A stretch of DNA of 34,208 bases from an uncultured Bacteroidales bacterium. GTDB taxonomy: Bacteria > Bacteroidota > Bacteroidia > Bacteroidales > P3. Below, in pieces: positions 22,809-31,565 of the stretch; the stretch's first letter is position 1; the number at the start of each line of letters is the position of its first letter. The translations under genes and the position numbers were made by a program. The notes beneath the pieces were generated by a model. It had not been told where the DNA came from. It was given only the letters and a program-made list of their open reading frames with translations, and did not search any database. The stretch is from positions 1 through 34,208 of the forward strand of contig CAMXAS010000002.1 in NCBI GenBank assembly GCA_947179195.1, given 5' to 3'.

Positions 22809-23753
22809 ATGTTCAACAGACGTTTCATACGGGAAAAAGTGCTCCAGTCGCTCTATGCGTTTTACCAAGGCGACATGGAAAACGGACGGGTCTGTGAAAA
22901 GAACATGCTGTTCCACCTGCAACAGATTTACGAGCTTTACATTTACCATCTCGCCTGCCTGAACGCCCTGGCCGACTATTTCCACGAACGCGCGGAACTG
23001 GCCCGCAAGCAGTTCATCCCGATGCCCGATGCGTTGACGCCCGTCGATCTGTCGCAAAACGAAGTCATCCGGCAAATCGCCGCCTGTCCGCGCTTCACGT
23101 TGCCCAACGAGGCGTTCAAGTTCAACTGGAGCCAACAGGAAAGCCTGTTCAAGACACTTTACGACGAGGTGTTGGCCGCACCCTTCTATCAGGAATATGT
23201 GTCCGCCCCCCGTTCGTTTGAAAACGACCGCACGTTCTTACAGAAACTCTATAAGAAAAAAGTCGTTCCCAACGCCGTTTTCCGCTCGCTCTGCGACGAC
23301 CGCTCGATTATATGGGCGGCCGACTACGACAGCGTGGCCTATTGGGTATATACTTCCATCAAGAAAGCCGAAGCCGGCGACGACAACTGGATTCCGGACA
23401 ACTTCGCCCGCACGGGCGAGGACGAGAGCGCGGAAATCACGTTCGGCAAACAGTTGTTGGAAAAGACGCTGCTGCACGGCAGCGAATACGAGTCCCTCAT
23501 CGTGGAACAGACCGAGAACTGGGAGGCCGACCGCATCGCCGTCATGGAACTCATCATCCTCAAAACGGCCGTGGCCGAGTTCGTCAACTTCCCGTCCATC
23601 CCGCTCAAAGTGACACTCAACGAATACATCGAGATTTCGAAACGCTTTTGTTCCGAAAAAAGTCGTATATTTGTCAATGGGTTGCTGCACAAATTAAGTG
23701 CGGAACTCCAAAGCCGCCACATGATTAAAAAGACCGGACGCGGTCTGATATAA
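22809..23753 (+). CDS. nusB: Transcription antitermination factor NusB (long Bacteroidota form)
   Basis: A 314-residue protein, about twice the size of E. coli NusB. The C-terminal third (DRIAVMELIILKTAVAEFVNFPSIPLKVTLNEYIEISKRFCSEKSRIFVNGLLHKL) is the classical NusB domain. The N-terminus (MFNRRFIREKVLQSLYAF) holds the family's first helix, with roughly 170 extra residues between, as is usual in Bacteroidota. NusB binds boxA RNA with S10 in rRNA antitermination. The ORF track's 477-residue version starts inside pdxT in another frame; ATG 22809 is the real start, 5 bases after pdxT. Confidence 0.93.
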   Translation: MFNRRFIREKVLQSLYAFYQGDMENGRVCEKNMLFHLQQIYELYIYHLACLNALADYFHERAELARKQFIPMPDALTPVDLSQNEVIRQIAACPRFTLPNEAFKFNWSQQESLFKTLYDEVLAAPFYQEYVSAPRSFENDRTFLQKLYKKKVVPNAVFRSLCDDRSIIWAADYDSVAYWVYTSIKKAEAGDDNWIPDNFARTGEDESAEITFGKQLLEKTLLHGSEYESLIVEQTENWEADRIAVMELIILKTAVAEFVNFPSIPLKVTLNEYIEISKRFCSEKSRIFVNGLLHKLSAELQSRHMIKKTGRGLI

Positions 23754-23792
23754 GCGGCACCGTTAATTTTACAAACCCTAAAATCCTTTATC

Positions 23793-24116
23793 ATGAACCT
23801 TTCAACGATTTTACTGCAAGCGGCCAATGCGCCGAAAGCGGGCTTATGGCAGAACCTTTTCCTGATTCTGATCATCATCGTCATCTTCTATTTCTTCCTG
23901 ATCCGTCCGCAGATGAAACGGAACAAGGAACAACAGCAGTTCCGCAACAGCCTGCAAAAAGGTCAGAAAGTGGTGACCATCGGCGGCTTGCACGGTCGTA
24001 TCGCTGAAATCCAGGACAACACGGTGACGTTGGAAGTCGATAACGTCAAGATGAAATTCGAGAAATCGGCCATCGCTTCCAGCATCAACGACCAGCTGAA
24101 TACGGAGACCAAATAA
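23793..24116 (+). CDS. yajC: Preprotein translocase subunit YajC
   Basis: A 107-residue protein with one N-terminal membrane helix (WQNLFLILIIIVIFYFFLIRPQMKRNKEQQ) and a small cytoplasmic domain containing GQKVVTIGGLHGRIAEIQDNTVTLEV. YajC associates with SecDF and the Sec translocon. It follows nusB by 39 bases and precedes coaE by 10. The RPQ-x-KR-x(2)-Q motif and the length make the family certain. Confidence 0.97.
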   Translation: MNLSTILLQAANAPKAGLWQNLFLILIIIVIFYFFLIRPQMKRNKEQQQFRNSLQKGQKVVTIGGLHGRIAEIQDNTVTLEVDNVKMKFEKSAIASSINDQLNTETK

Positions 24117-24126
24117 ATAGACCTTT

Positions 24127-24741
24127 GTGATACGCGTAGGCCTGACCGGCGGTATCGGAAGCGGCAAAAGTACGGTAGCCCGTATTTTTGCCGCTTTAGG
24201 TATACCCGTGTACGGGGCCGACACGGCTTCCAAACGGATTTTGGCGCGCGCGGACGTGCGGGCGCAGGTTTTATCGCTTTTTCCGGAAATCGGTTCCGAT
24301 CCGGATTTTTCCCCCGATTCTTTCCTTTCCTTTACGCGTGCGTTGGCACGCCTCGTCTTTCCGGCGCCGGAACGGCTCACGGCCTTGAACGGCCTGTTAC
24401 ACCCGTTGGTCTTTGCCGACTGTGACACCTGGTTGGAGAAACAGGCGCAAGGCGACGGCACGGCCAAACGCCCGCCCTATGCGGTGGTGGAAGCGGCCAT
24501 ATTATTGGAAAGCGGTCTCTACCGACGGATGGACCGCATCATCAGTGTGGAATGCCCCGTAGAGATACAGATTCAACGCGCCTGCCGGCGGGACGGGGTA
24601 ACGGAAGACATGGTCAAGGCGCGGCTCGCACGCCAATGGTCGGCCGAACAACGGCGGCCGTATGCCGACTTCGTCATAGAAAACGACGGACGGCAAAGCG
24701 TATTGGCGGCCGTACTCGCTATCGACCGCCAATTACACTAA
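24127..24741 (+). CDS. coaE: Dephospho-CoA kinase
   Basis: A 204-residue P-loop kinase performing the last step of coenzyme A synthesis, phosphorylation of the ribose 3'-hydroxyl. Hallmarks are VGLTGGIGSGKSTVARIFAALGIPVYGADTASKRIL and VEAAILLESGLYRRMDRIISVECP. The start codon is GTG (24127), giving MIRVGLTGG, which matches the family. In many Bacteroidota a YbbR-domain gene lies between yajC and coaE; here the two are adjacent. The gene converges on the glycogen cluster with just 7 bases between stops. Confidence 0.95.
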   Translation: MIRVGLTGGIGSGKSTVARIFAALGIPVYGADTASKRILARADVRAQVLSLFPEIGSDPDFSPDSFLSFTRALARLVFPAPERLTALNGLLHPLVFADCDTWLEKQAQGDGTAKRPPYAVVEAAILLESGLYRRMDRIISVECPVEIQIQRACRRDGVTEDMVKARLARQWSAEQRRPYADFVIENDGRQSVLAAVLAIDRQLH

Positions 24742-24748
24742 GCTTTCT

Positions 24749-27700
24749 TTAGAACCATTTTACCAGACGGATGTCCTGACGGTGCACCAAGCCCGGATGT
24801 TTGGGATAGACGCGGAACGCATAGTCATACACGCCGGAGACATCCACGGGCCAAACGCCCGTATAGTTCACCTCGTCCGGATTGTCGAAACGCGTGTCGG
24901 CCGGCGTCAGTTCCTGCGTGAACAGGATTTTCCGCACCACATCGTTTTCCTTACTGCCGAAAATCACTTCCACGCCGACGTCTTCGGGCTTGAGGCCGCC
25001 CAAATCCAAGCGGATGCCGAAGTTGGCGTCTTCGCCCAAGGCCAGCGGGCCCTGGGAGGTTTCCGGCAAGTCCACGTCCACGCAACGCACGCCATCCCAA
25101 CGGTTGATGACATTGAGCCGCCACAGCGCCAAAGCCGCCGCTTCCTTATAATGGTCGGCCATTAAGCCGCGGCTGCGTTCGGCCAAGGCGTGGTAATACT
25201 GTTTGTAATAATCGTCCAACTGACGGCGCATCGTGAAATGCGGCGCGATTTGGGCGATGTTGTTTTTGATGTACTGAATCCAGCGCGGGCTCATGTTGCC
25301 GTTTTCGGCATAATAGGCCGGCACGATTTCGTTCTCGATAAGGTCGTAAATCGTTTCGGCATCGAGCTGGTTCTGATAAACGGGGTTCTCGTAGGTCTGT
25401 TCCTCCTTCAACGCCCAACCGGCGCCGGGACGGTAACCTTCCGCCCACCAGCCGTCCAACACGCTCAGGTTCAACACCCCGTTCATGATAGCTTTCTCGC
25501 CGCTCGTACCGGAGGCTTCCAAAGGCCGCGTCGGCGTATTGATCCACACGTCCACACCCTGTACCAAGTAGCGGGCCACGTCGATGTCGTAGTTCTCGAT
25601 GAAGATGATTTTGCCCCGGAACTCCGGACGACGCGACACCTCGATAATCTGTTTGATCAAGTCCTGACCCGCCTTGTCGGCCGGATGCGCCTTGCCCGCG
25701 AAGATGAACTGCACGGGACGCCCCGTCTGACCGACAATTTTGGCCAAGCGGTCGAGGTTGCTCAACAGCAGATAGGCGCGTTTATAGGTGGCGAAACGGC
25801 GCGCGAAACCGAACGTCAAGGCCGACGGGTCAAGCGAAGACAGCACCTTGACCATTTCCTGAGGCGTGTCGCCGCGCGAAGGCATCTCGGCCTGCAGACG
25901 TTCCTTGACGAAGGCGATGAGGCGGGCGCGCAACTGCGTCCGCACCTGCCATACTTCCTCGTCCGGCACGTTTTGGATATGCGCCCAGCAATCGGCATTG
26001 GAAACGTCCTTGCCGAAATCCGCGCCGAAATGCTTTTCGTAAAGCCGTTGCCAGAGCGGATGCGCCCACGTGCGGTAGTGGACGCCGTTGGTCACATAGC
26101 CGATGTTTTCCAGTTCTTCCGGATAATAGCCCGGATACATGGGCGCGAAGATTTCGCGGCTGACCCGGCCGTGAATCCGGCTCACGCCGTTGATTTCCTC
26201 CGAAAGGTTGGCGGCCAGGAAACTCATCGAGAATTTGTCGCCCGCGCTTTCGTCGTCCTTCTGCCCGAGGGCCATGAACTGTTCCCATTCGATTTTGAGA
26301 CGTCCCGGGAAAGACGACATATAGGTACGCATGATGTCTTCCGAGAACGCATCGTGCCCGGCCGGCACCGGCGTATGGGTCGTGAAGAGCGTGGCCGAAC
26401 GCACGAGTTCTTCGGCCTGCAGGAACGGCAGGTTTTCGTCTTCCACATATTCCCGCAGACGTTCCAGGCCCATGAACGCGCCGTGGCCTTCGTTGCAGTG
26501 GTAAACCTCCGGATGCAGCCCCATGCAGCGCAACACCCGCACGCCGCCCACGCCGAGCAACAACTCCTGCTTGAAACGGTTTTCCCAATCACCGCCGTAG
26601 AGCTGGTGCGTGATGCTGCGGTCGGCCAGCGTGTTTTCTTCTATATCGGTATCCAACAGATAGAGCGGCACGCGCCCTACATTCACCAACCATAACTTGG
26701 CGGTCAACTGCCGCCCCGGCAATGAAATCTGCACGGTCTTCCACAAGCCGTCCTCATCGCGCACCGGCAGAATCGGCAGTTTGGAGAATGCCTGCGGGAT
26801 GTAATCGGCCTGCTGTTCGCCGGCCGCGTTGAGCCGCTGTTGGAAATAGCCGTAACGGTAGAGCAACCCGATGCCGACCATATCGACGTTCTTGTCGCTG
26901 GCCGCTTTGAGGTAGTCGCCGGCCAAAATGCCCAAACCGCCCGAATAAATCTTCAGGCTTTCGTGCAAACCGAACTCCATCGAGAAATAAGCGACCTTGG
27001 GGCCCGCCTTATGCGCCCCCTCGGCCATATAGGCTTCGAAGTCCGCATATACTTTGGCCAAGCGCGCCATAAAGTCCGTATCGGCGATTAAGGCCTTGAT
27101 GCGTTGGGCGGTCAGGCCGTCCAACAAGGCCACCGGATTGTGGCCGCAGGCTTCCCAACGGTTGGGATCGACCGACTCGAACAGGGCCGTCGCTTCCGGC
27201 TGCCACGACCACCACAGGTTGGCCGCCAAACGTTCCAAGTTGGACAGGGCTTCCGGCAACACGCCGCGTATCATCAGCTTGCGCCATTGCGGCAGAATGG
27301 GACGGACCGCCGAGAGTTTCTGCAACGTAAACGGCAGTTCCTTGTTCAACAGCGTGGCGTCCTTATTCCATTTGTCGGCGGCCATGTCGTAGGCCGTCGC
27401 GTATTCTTCCACCAAATTCTGCCACAAGGCCTGGCGCGAAACCGCGTAGGCCTGCTTGCGGCACACGGCCATATCGGCGGCCGACAGGGCCGTCCAACGG
27501 CAGAGTTGTTCCACCATCCGCGCCACGACGTCCGGGTCGTTGCTGTCGTTTCTATCCACAACCACGACGCCCTGCTGGGCTTCGCGCACGCTTTCCTGTA
27601 CCCACAGCCCGAAGCCGGCCACCGAGGTCGTCATCGTGGGCAACGAGAAGGCCGCGCTTTCCAAGGGCGTATAGCCCCAGGGTTCGTAATAGGACGGGAA

Positions 27701-28999
27701 CACCGAAGCGTCGAACCCGGTCAGGAAATCGTAGTAAGGCAGATTGAAGATGCCGTCGGCGCCGTCCAAATAGCAAGGCACGAAAATGACCTTGACCTTG
27801 TCTTCGGTCCGGTTGTGCAAATCGTCTAAGCGGAGGCGGTTCAACACCGGGTCATGCTCGCTGTCGCTCAGGTAATGCGTGCTGAAATCGTCGGTATGCG
27901 CCTCGCCCACGGCGATGCCTTCCTGTTGCAGACGCTGCCGCAAATCCTCGCGGGCGCCGGCATGGCCGGAGGGCACGGCGATGAACGCGATGACCTGACG
28001 GTTCAGGTCGGGGCGGCGGTTGAGCTGCGCCAACGCGTCTATATAGAGGTCGATGCCTTTGTTCTTGAATTCGTAACGGCCGCTGTTGAGCACGAAGAAC
28101 GCATCTTCCGCCACCGGCACGTTCAACAAGGCCTCGCTCACGCGGCGCAGCACCTGACGGGCTTCGCGCCGCTTGGTCTCATAGGCCTCGCCCTGCGGCA
28201 CGAAACGGTCTTCAAAACCGTTGGGCGTCACCTTATCGACCCCCTTGCCGAAGAACTGCAGGCATTCGCGGTCGGTAATGCGGCTCACGGTCGTGAACGC
28301 GTCGGCATGGAGGGCCGACAGTTTCTCCATCGAGAATTTGGCGCGCACGCCGAATTTATACGACAACTCATCGCCGTTATACGTCTGCAACGCGCCGTAA
28401 AGCGGCAGCGCGTTACCCGCGATGCAACGGCCCAACACGGTGGCGTGCGTCGTAAAGAGGGTGGCCACGGCCGGCACCTGTTTCTTGAGGTAGAGCACGC
28501 CGGAGCCCGTCATCCATTCATGGAAATGGGCATAGACTTTTTCCTGCGGGAAGACCGTATAGTTGTAGAACGTCTCCACCACGCGCGCGGCGGCATAGCC
28601 GAACAGCACCGGTTCGATGTAATCCCACTGACCCGACAGCGAATCCAACTGGAAATCGTTCCAGAAATCGGACAGAATCGCGTCTTTCCGGGCAATGAGC
28701 GACATGAAATCGACCAGTATGACCACCGGCTTGCCTTCGGTGTTCCAACGGCCGACGCGGAACGAAACGCCCTGGCTTTCGGCGTAGGCGCGCCAGCCCT
28801 CATGCAATTTCTTATCTTCGATAAACTCGCGGTTATCGCGGTCTTTCCACACATCGGGGCCAATCAGGAAATAGCGGTCGCCGAACATCTGCTGCATACT
28901 GCTGACCTTCGTCGATATAACGGTATATATACCACCCACTTTGTTGCAGACTTCCCAGGAAGTCTCGAACAGATAACTGTCTGCTTTCTTTGTCATCAT
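24749..28999 (-). CDS. GT3 glycogen synthase fused to GT35 alpha-glucan phosphorylase
   Basis: A 1416-residue two-enzyme fusion. Residues 1 to about 560 are a eukaryote-type GT3 glycogen synthase: FETSWEVCNKVGGIYTV, AHFHEWMTGSGVLYL, TLFTTHATVLGRCIAGN, and the retaining-GT E-x7-E in EPWGYTPLE. GT3 enzymes use UDP-glucose. From about 570, after a DUF3417-like lead (LERLAANLWWSWQPEA), comes a GT35 phosphorylase with YFSMEFGLHESLKIYSGGLGILAGDYLKAASD and EASGTSGEKAIMNGVLNLSVLDGWW, whose lysine near 1168 should bind pyridoxal phosphate. One chain thus carries both the building and the phosphorolytic breakdown activity. It is the last gene of the glycogen cluster, and two ATGs in tandem mark the start. 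Confidence 0.95.
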   Translation of the reverse strand: MMTKKADSYLFETSWEVCNKVGGIYTVISTKVSSMQQMFGDRYFLIGPDVWKDRDNREFIEDKKLHEGWRAYAESQGVSFRVGRWNTEGKPVVILVDFMSLIARKDAILSDFWNDFQLDSLSGQWDYIEPVLFGYAAARVVETFYNYTVFPQEKVYAHFHEWMTGSGVLYLKKQVPAVATLFTTHATVLGRCIAGNALPLYGALQTYNGDELSYKFGVRAKFSMEKLSALHADAFTTVSRITDRECLQFFGKGVDKVTPNGFEDRFVPQGEAYETKRREARQVLRRVSEALLNVPVAEDAFFVLNSGRYEFKNKGIDLYIDALAQLNRRPDLNRQVIAFIAVPSGHAGAREDLRQRLQQEGIAVGEAHTDDFSTHYLSDSEHDPVLNRLRLDDLHNRTEDKVKVIFVPCYLDGADGIFNLPYYDFLTGFDASVFPSYYEPWGYTPLESAAFSLPTMTTSVAGFGLWVQESVREAQQGVVVVDRNDSNDPDVVARMVEQLCRWTALSAADMAVCRKQAYAVSRQALWQNLVEEYATAYDMAADKWNKDATLLNKELPFTLQKLSAVRPILPQWRKLMIRGVLPEALSNLERLAANLWWSWQPEATALFESVDPNRWEACGHNPVALLDGLTAQRIKALIADTDFMARLAKVYADFEAYMAEGAHKAGPKVAYFSMEFGLHESLKIYSGGLGILAGDYLKAASDKNVDMVGIGLLYRYGYFQQRLNAAGEQQADYIPQAFSKLPILPVRDEDGLWKTVQISLPGRQLTAKLWLVNVGRVPLYLLDTDIEENTLADRSITHQLYGGDWENRFKQELLLGVGGVRVLRCMGLHPEVYHCNEGHGAFMGLERLREYVEDENLPFLQAEELVRSATLFTTHTPVPAGHDAFSEDIMRTYMSSFPGRLKIEWEQFMALGQKDDESAGDKFSMSFLAANLSEEINGVSRIHGRVSREIFAPMYPGYYPEELENIGYVTNGVHYRTWAHPLWQRLYEKHFGADFGKDVSNADCWAHIQNVPDEEVWQVRTQLRARLIAFVKERLQAEMPSRGDTPQEMVKVLSSLDPSALTFGFARRFATYKRAYLLLSNLDRLAKIVGQTGRPVQFIFAGKAHPADKAGQDLIKQIIEVSRRPEFRGKIIFIENYDIDVARYLVQGVDVWINTPTRPLEASGTSGEKAIMNGVLNLSVLDGWWAEGYRPGAGWALKEEQTYENPVYQNQLDAETIYDLIENEIVPAYYAENGNMSPRWIQYIKNNIAQIAPHFTMRRQLDDYYKQYYHALAERSRGLMADHYKEAAALALWRLNVINRWDGVRCVDVDLPETSQGPLALGEDANFGIRLDLGGLKPEDVGVEVIFGSKENDVVRKILFTQELTPADTRFDNPDEVNYTGVWPVDVSGVYDYAFRVYPKHPGLVHRQDIRLVKWF

Positions 29000-29028
29000 A
29001 AATGCTTTCTATGCTTGTTTAATGCTTT

Positions 29029-30204
29029 TTAATCCAATCCGAGACGCTGCGAGAGGTCGGACAAAACGTTCATGTAGTTGATATAGCCGTCGTAAGGGCT
29101 GTCGTAGGGCCGGAGGTAACGCGGCGAGGGCGTGTCGGAAAACCATTTCGTACTCATGAAATGCAGATGGTCGGAACCCGTCAGGTACATGAAATCCTTG
29201 ATGAGTTCCTTGTCTTTGGTCTTTTCGACGGCGGCCCACATCCGTTTCAGGTTGGCCACGGCGTCGCGCTGCATATCGTTGCCGTAGCAGGCCGTCAGGT
29301 CGCGTTCCTCGTCCACGCACGAAATGGGCGTCGGCACGTGCAAATCGCCCACGGGCGTCTGTTTGCAGAGTTGAGAAGGCGTTACGAACGCATAGTCCTT
29401 GCGTTGCGCCACCTGGTCAATCAGGGCGGAGAAGAACGCGAAGATGCCGCTGTCCTCCGGTTGGAACTCGCCCAACACGGCATAGTCGATGCAGAGCACG
29501 ATTTGCGTGTCGCCGGCTTCGGCGTCCACGGCCTGCAGGAACTTCTCGACGGTATAGGGCCACTGGTCCCAATTCCGGTCGGAGAAACGCAGCGAAAGGT
29601 TTTCGCTCAGCGCCGGGTCGCGCAACAAGAGCGGCAGGCCCGTTTCCGGATGGGCGTAAAGATAATGCGGGCTCTTCCAACCCAGGATATGGCGCGCGCC
29701 TTCGGCCACCATGCCCTTGAACTTCATTTCGGCGGCCCATTGCCCGATTTCATCGCTATATATCAAATCGGTATTCAACAGCACCGACGGCGTTTTCTTG
29801 AACACCGCCCGCAATTTCTTGCGGTGCGCCTCCACCTGCGAGCAGAAGAAATTACGCGAAATCAGCGAACCCAGCGAACAGGAATAGGGTTCGGCCAAAA
29901 ACTCGACTTCCTTATGGGCGGCCAAGGCCTGGAAGTCGCCCAGCAATTCGGGCGCATACCACTGCATCTGGTCCATGGCCGTGCCCGAAAACGCGAACGA
30001 GAACGCGAATTGCTTGGGATAACGTTCCAAGGCGTCTTTCATCAAGGCATTGGCCTTGTTGTAGGACTGCTCGGCAAAACGCTTCAGCGCGTATTTATTT
30101 TGGTAGTCATCGTAATAGTCGTGGTTCTCGCCTATGTCGAAAAAACGGTATTTCCGCAGACGGAACGGCTGGTGTACTTTAAATATTAAGGCTATCTTTT
30201 TCAT
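29029..30204 (-). CDS. GH57-family alpha-amylase-like glycoside hydrolase
   Basis: A 391-residue cytoplasmic enzyme (no signal peptide) of family GH57. Its first conserved region is IFKVHQPFR (near residue 10), followed by FAFSFAFSGTAMDQM and the central LNTDLIYSDEIGQWAA, MVAEGARHILGWKSP and CIDYAVLGEFQPED. GH57 includes alpha-amylases, 4-alpha-glucanotransferases and branching enzymes; 391 residues is short for a branching enzyme, so alpha-amylase or transferase activity on glycogen or maltodextrin is likelier. The position inside the glycogen cluster supports this. No clear branching-enzyme gene (glgB) is visible in the window, so a branching role cannot be excluded. Confidence 0.88.
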   Translation of the reverse strand: MKKIALIFKVHQPFRLRKYRFFDIGENHDYYDDYQNKYALKRFAEQSYNKANALMKDALERYPKQFAFSFAFSGTAMDQMQWYAPELLGDFQALAAHKEVEFLAEPYSCSLGSLISRNFFCSQVEAHRKKLRAVFKKTPSVLLNTDLIYSDEIGQWAAEMKFKGMVAEGARHILGWKSPHYLYAHPETGLPLLLRDPALSENLSLRFSDRNWDQWPYTVEKFLQAVDAEAGDTQIVLCIDYAVLGEFQPEDSGIFAFFSALIDQVAQRKDYAFVTPSQLCKQTPVGDLHVPTPISCVDEERDLTACYGNDMQRDAVANLKRMWAAVEKTKDKELIKDFMYLTGSDHLHFMSTKWFSDTPSPRYLRPYDSPYDGYINYMNVLSDLSQRLGLD

Positions 30205-30242
30205 AATCTTTCTCTTTTAGCTTGTCTTTATGTTGAACCGGA

Positions 30243-31565
30243 TTATCGGTCATGCACGGCCATTTCATAGACCTGCAGGAGGTGCTTGGCGGCGGTTTCC
30301 CATTTGAGCCGGTTCACTTCCTCGGCGCCGTAACGGCGGAACATGGCCGAAAGCGGCGGATAGTGCAACAGCCCGTAGATGGCGTCGGCCATGGCATCCA
30401 CATCCCAAAAGTCGATTTTGAGCGCGTGTTCGAGAATCTCGGATACGCCCGACTGTTTGGATATGACGACCGGCACGTTGGAGCGCATGGCTTCCAAAGG
30501 CGAGATGCCGAAAGGCTCCGATACCGAAGGCATGACATAGACGTCGCTCATGCGGAACATCCGGTCCACCTCCGGGCCTTTGAGGAAGCCCGCGAAATGG
30601 AAATGCGAACCGAGTTGCAGGGCGGCCACCCGCTCCACAATGCGGTTGAACATATCGCCCGAACCGGCCATGACGAAATGGACGCTCGGGTCGCGCTGCA
30701 GAATCAGACGCGCGGCCTCCACGAAATATTCCGGCCCTTTCTGATAGGTGACGCGGCCGAGGAACGTGACAATCTTGCGCTTGGGCGCGGCCTTGCCGCG
30801 TTTGCCTCGCGTAGCCGCCTCCGGTTGCGCCGGCGCGGCGGGTTCGGCCGCCGAGGGTTCCACGGCATTATAGACCGTATGCACCTTTTCGGCAGGAATG
30901 CCGTAACGGTGGATGACGATGTCGCGCGTATAGTTGCTGACCGTGATGATGCGGTCGGCCGCCAGCATCCCGCGCCGCTCGATGTCGAACACGCGCGTGT
31001 TGACGTTCTCGCCCGTGCGGTCGAATTCGGTGGCATGGACGTGGATGACCAAGGGTTTGCCACTCACGCGCTTGGCCGCGATACCGGCCATATAGGTAAG
31101 CCAGTCGTGGGCATGGATGACGTCGAACTGCTGTTGGGCGGCCACCGTGGACGCCACCATCGCGTAGCGTTCCACCTCTTCCATCAGGTTCTGTTTATAC
31201 TGACCCGAAAACGTGAACTTCCGCTTGGCGGAAACCTCCCCCGACTGCCAACTGCCGCTTTCCGAGCGGTTGTGCAACGAGAAATAGTCGTCCAGGCCGA
31301 CATACGGAATGAGGTTGGCGCCGATTTGGATATAGGTCAGATTCTTCCACCACGATTCGTACATCGGGTGACGCAAATCCACCTCCACCTGATCGGCCGA
31401 CACCATGCGCGCCACGCCCTGGTCTTCGTCGCCATAAAGTTTGGGGGCCGTGAAGATGACCTCCACGCCTTGCGCCAGCAAGCCCCGGCACATACCGTAG
31501 CACGCCGTTCCCAAACCGCCCGTGATATGGGGCGGGAATTCCCACCCGAACATCAATACTCTCAT
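30243..31565 (-). CDS. GT4-like glycosyltransferase of the glycogen cluster
   Basis: A 440-residue GT-B glycosyltransferase. The N-terminal domain opens MRVLMFGWEFPPHITGGLGTACYGMCRGL and contains VIHAHDWLTYMAGIAAK; the C-terminal domain has KIVTFLGRVTYQKGPEYFVEA and the donor-binding EPFGISPLEAMRSNVPVVISKQSG. Glycogen synthase of the GT5 type also has the KVGGL-like start, but the C-terminal domain reads as GT4; the acceptor is probably an alpha-glucan or maltose-type primer, as judged from the neighbours. An unusual alanine/proline/lysine-rich segment (about 25 residues, EPAAPAQPEAATRGKRGKAAPKR) lies between the two domains. It overlaps the debranching-enzyme gene upstream by 4 bases. Confidence 0.87.
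   Translation of the reverse strand: MRVLMFGWEFPPHITGGLGTACYGMCRGLLAQGVEVIFTAPKLYGDEDQGVARMVSADQVEVDLRHPMYESWWKNLTYIQIGANLIPYVGLDDYFSLHNRSESGSWQSGEVSAKRKFTFSGQYKQNLMEEVERYAMVASTVAAQQQFDVIHAHDWLTYMAGIAAKRVSGKPLVIHVHATEFDRTGENVNTRVFDIERRGMLAADRIITVSNYTRDIVIHRYGIPAEKVHTVYNAVEPSAAEPAAPAQPEAATRGKRGKAAPKRKIVTFLGRVTYQKGPEYFVEAARLILQRDPSVHFVMAGSGDMFNRIVERVAALQLGSHFHFAGFLKGPEVDRMFRMSDVYVMPSVSEPFGISPLEAMRSNVPVVISKQSGVSEILEHALKIDFWDVDAMADAIYGLLHYPPLSAMFRRYGAEEVNRLKWETAAKHLLQVYEMAVHDR

Noticed and set aside
24742-24748. Terminator between coaE and the glycogen cluster
   Set aside because: Only 7 bases separate the two stops and no hairpin with a T-run is visible there.
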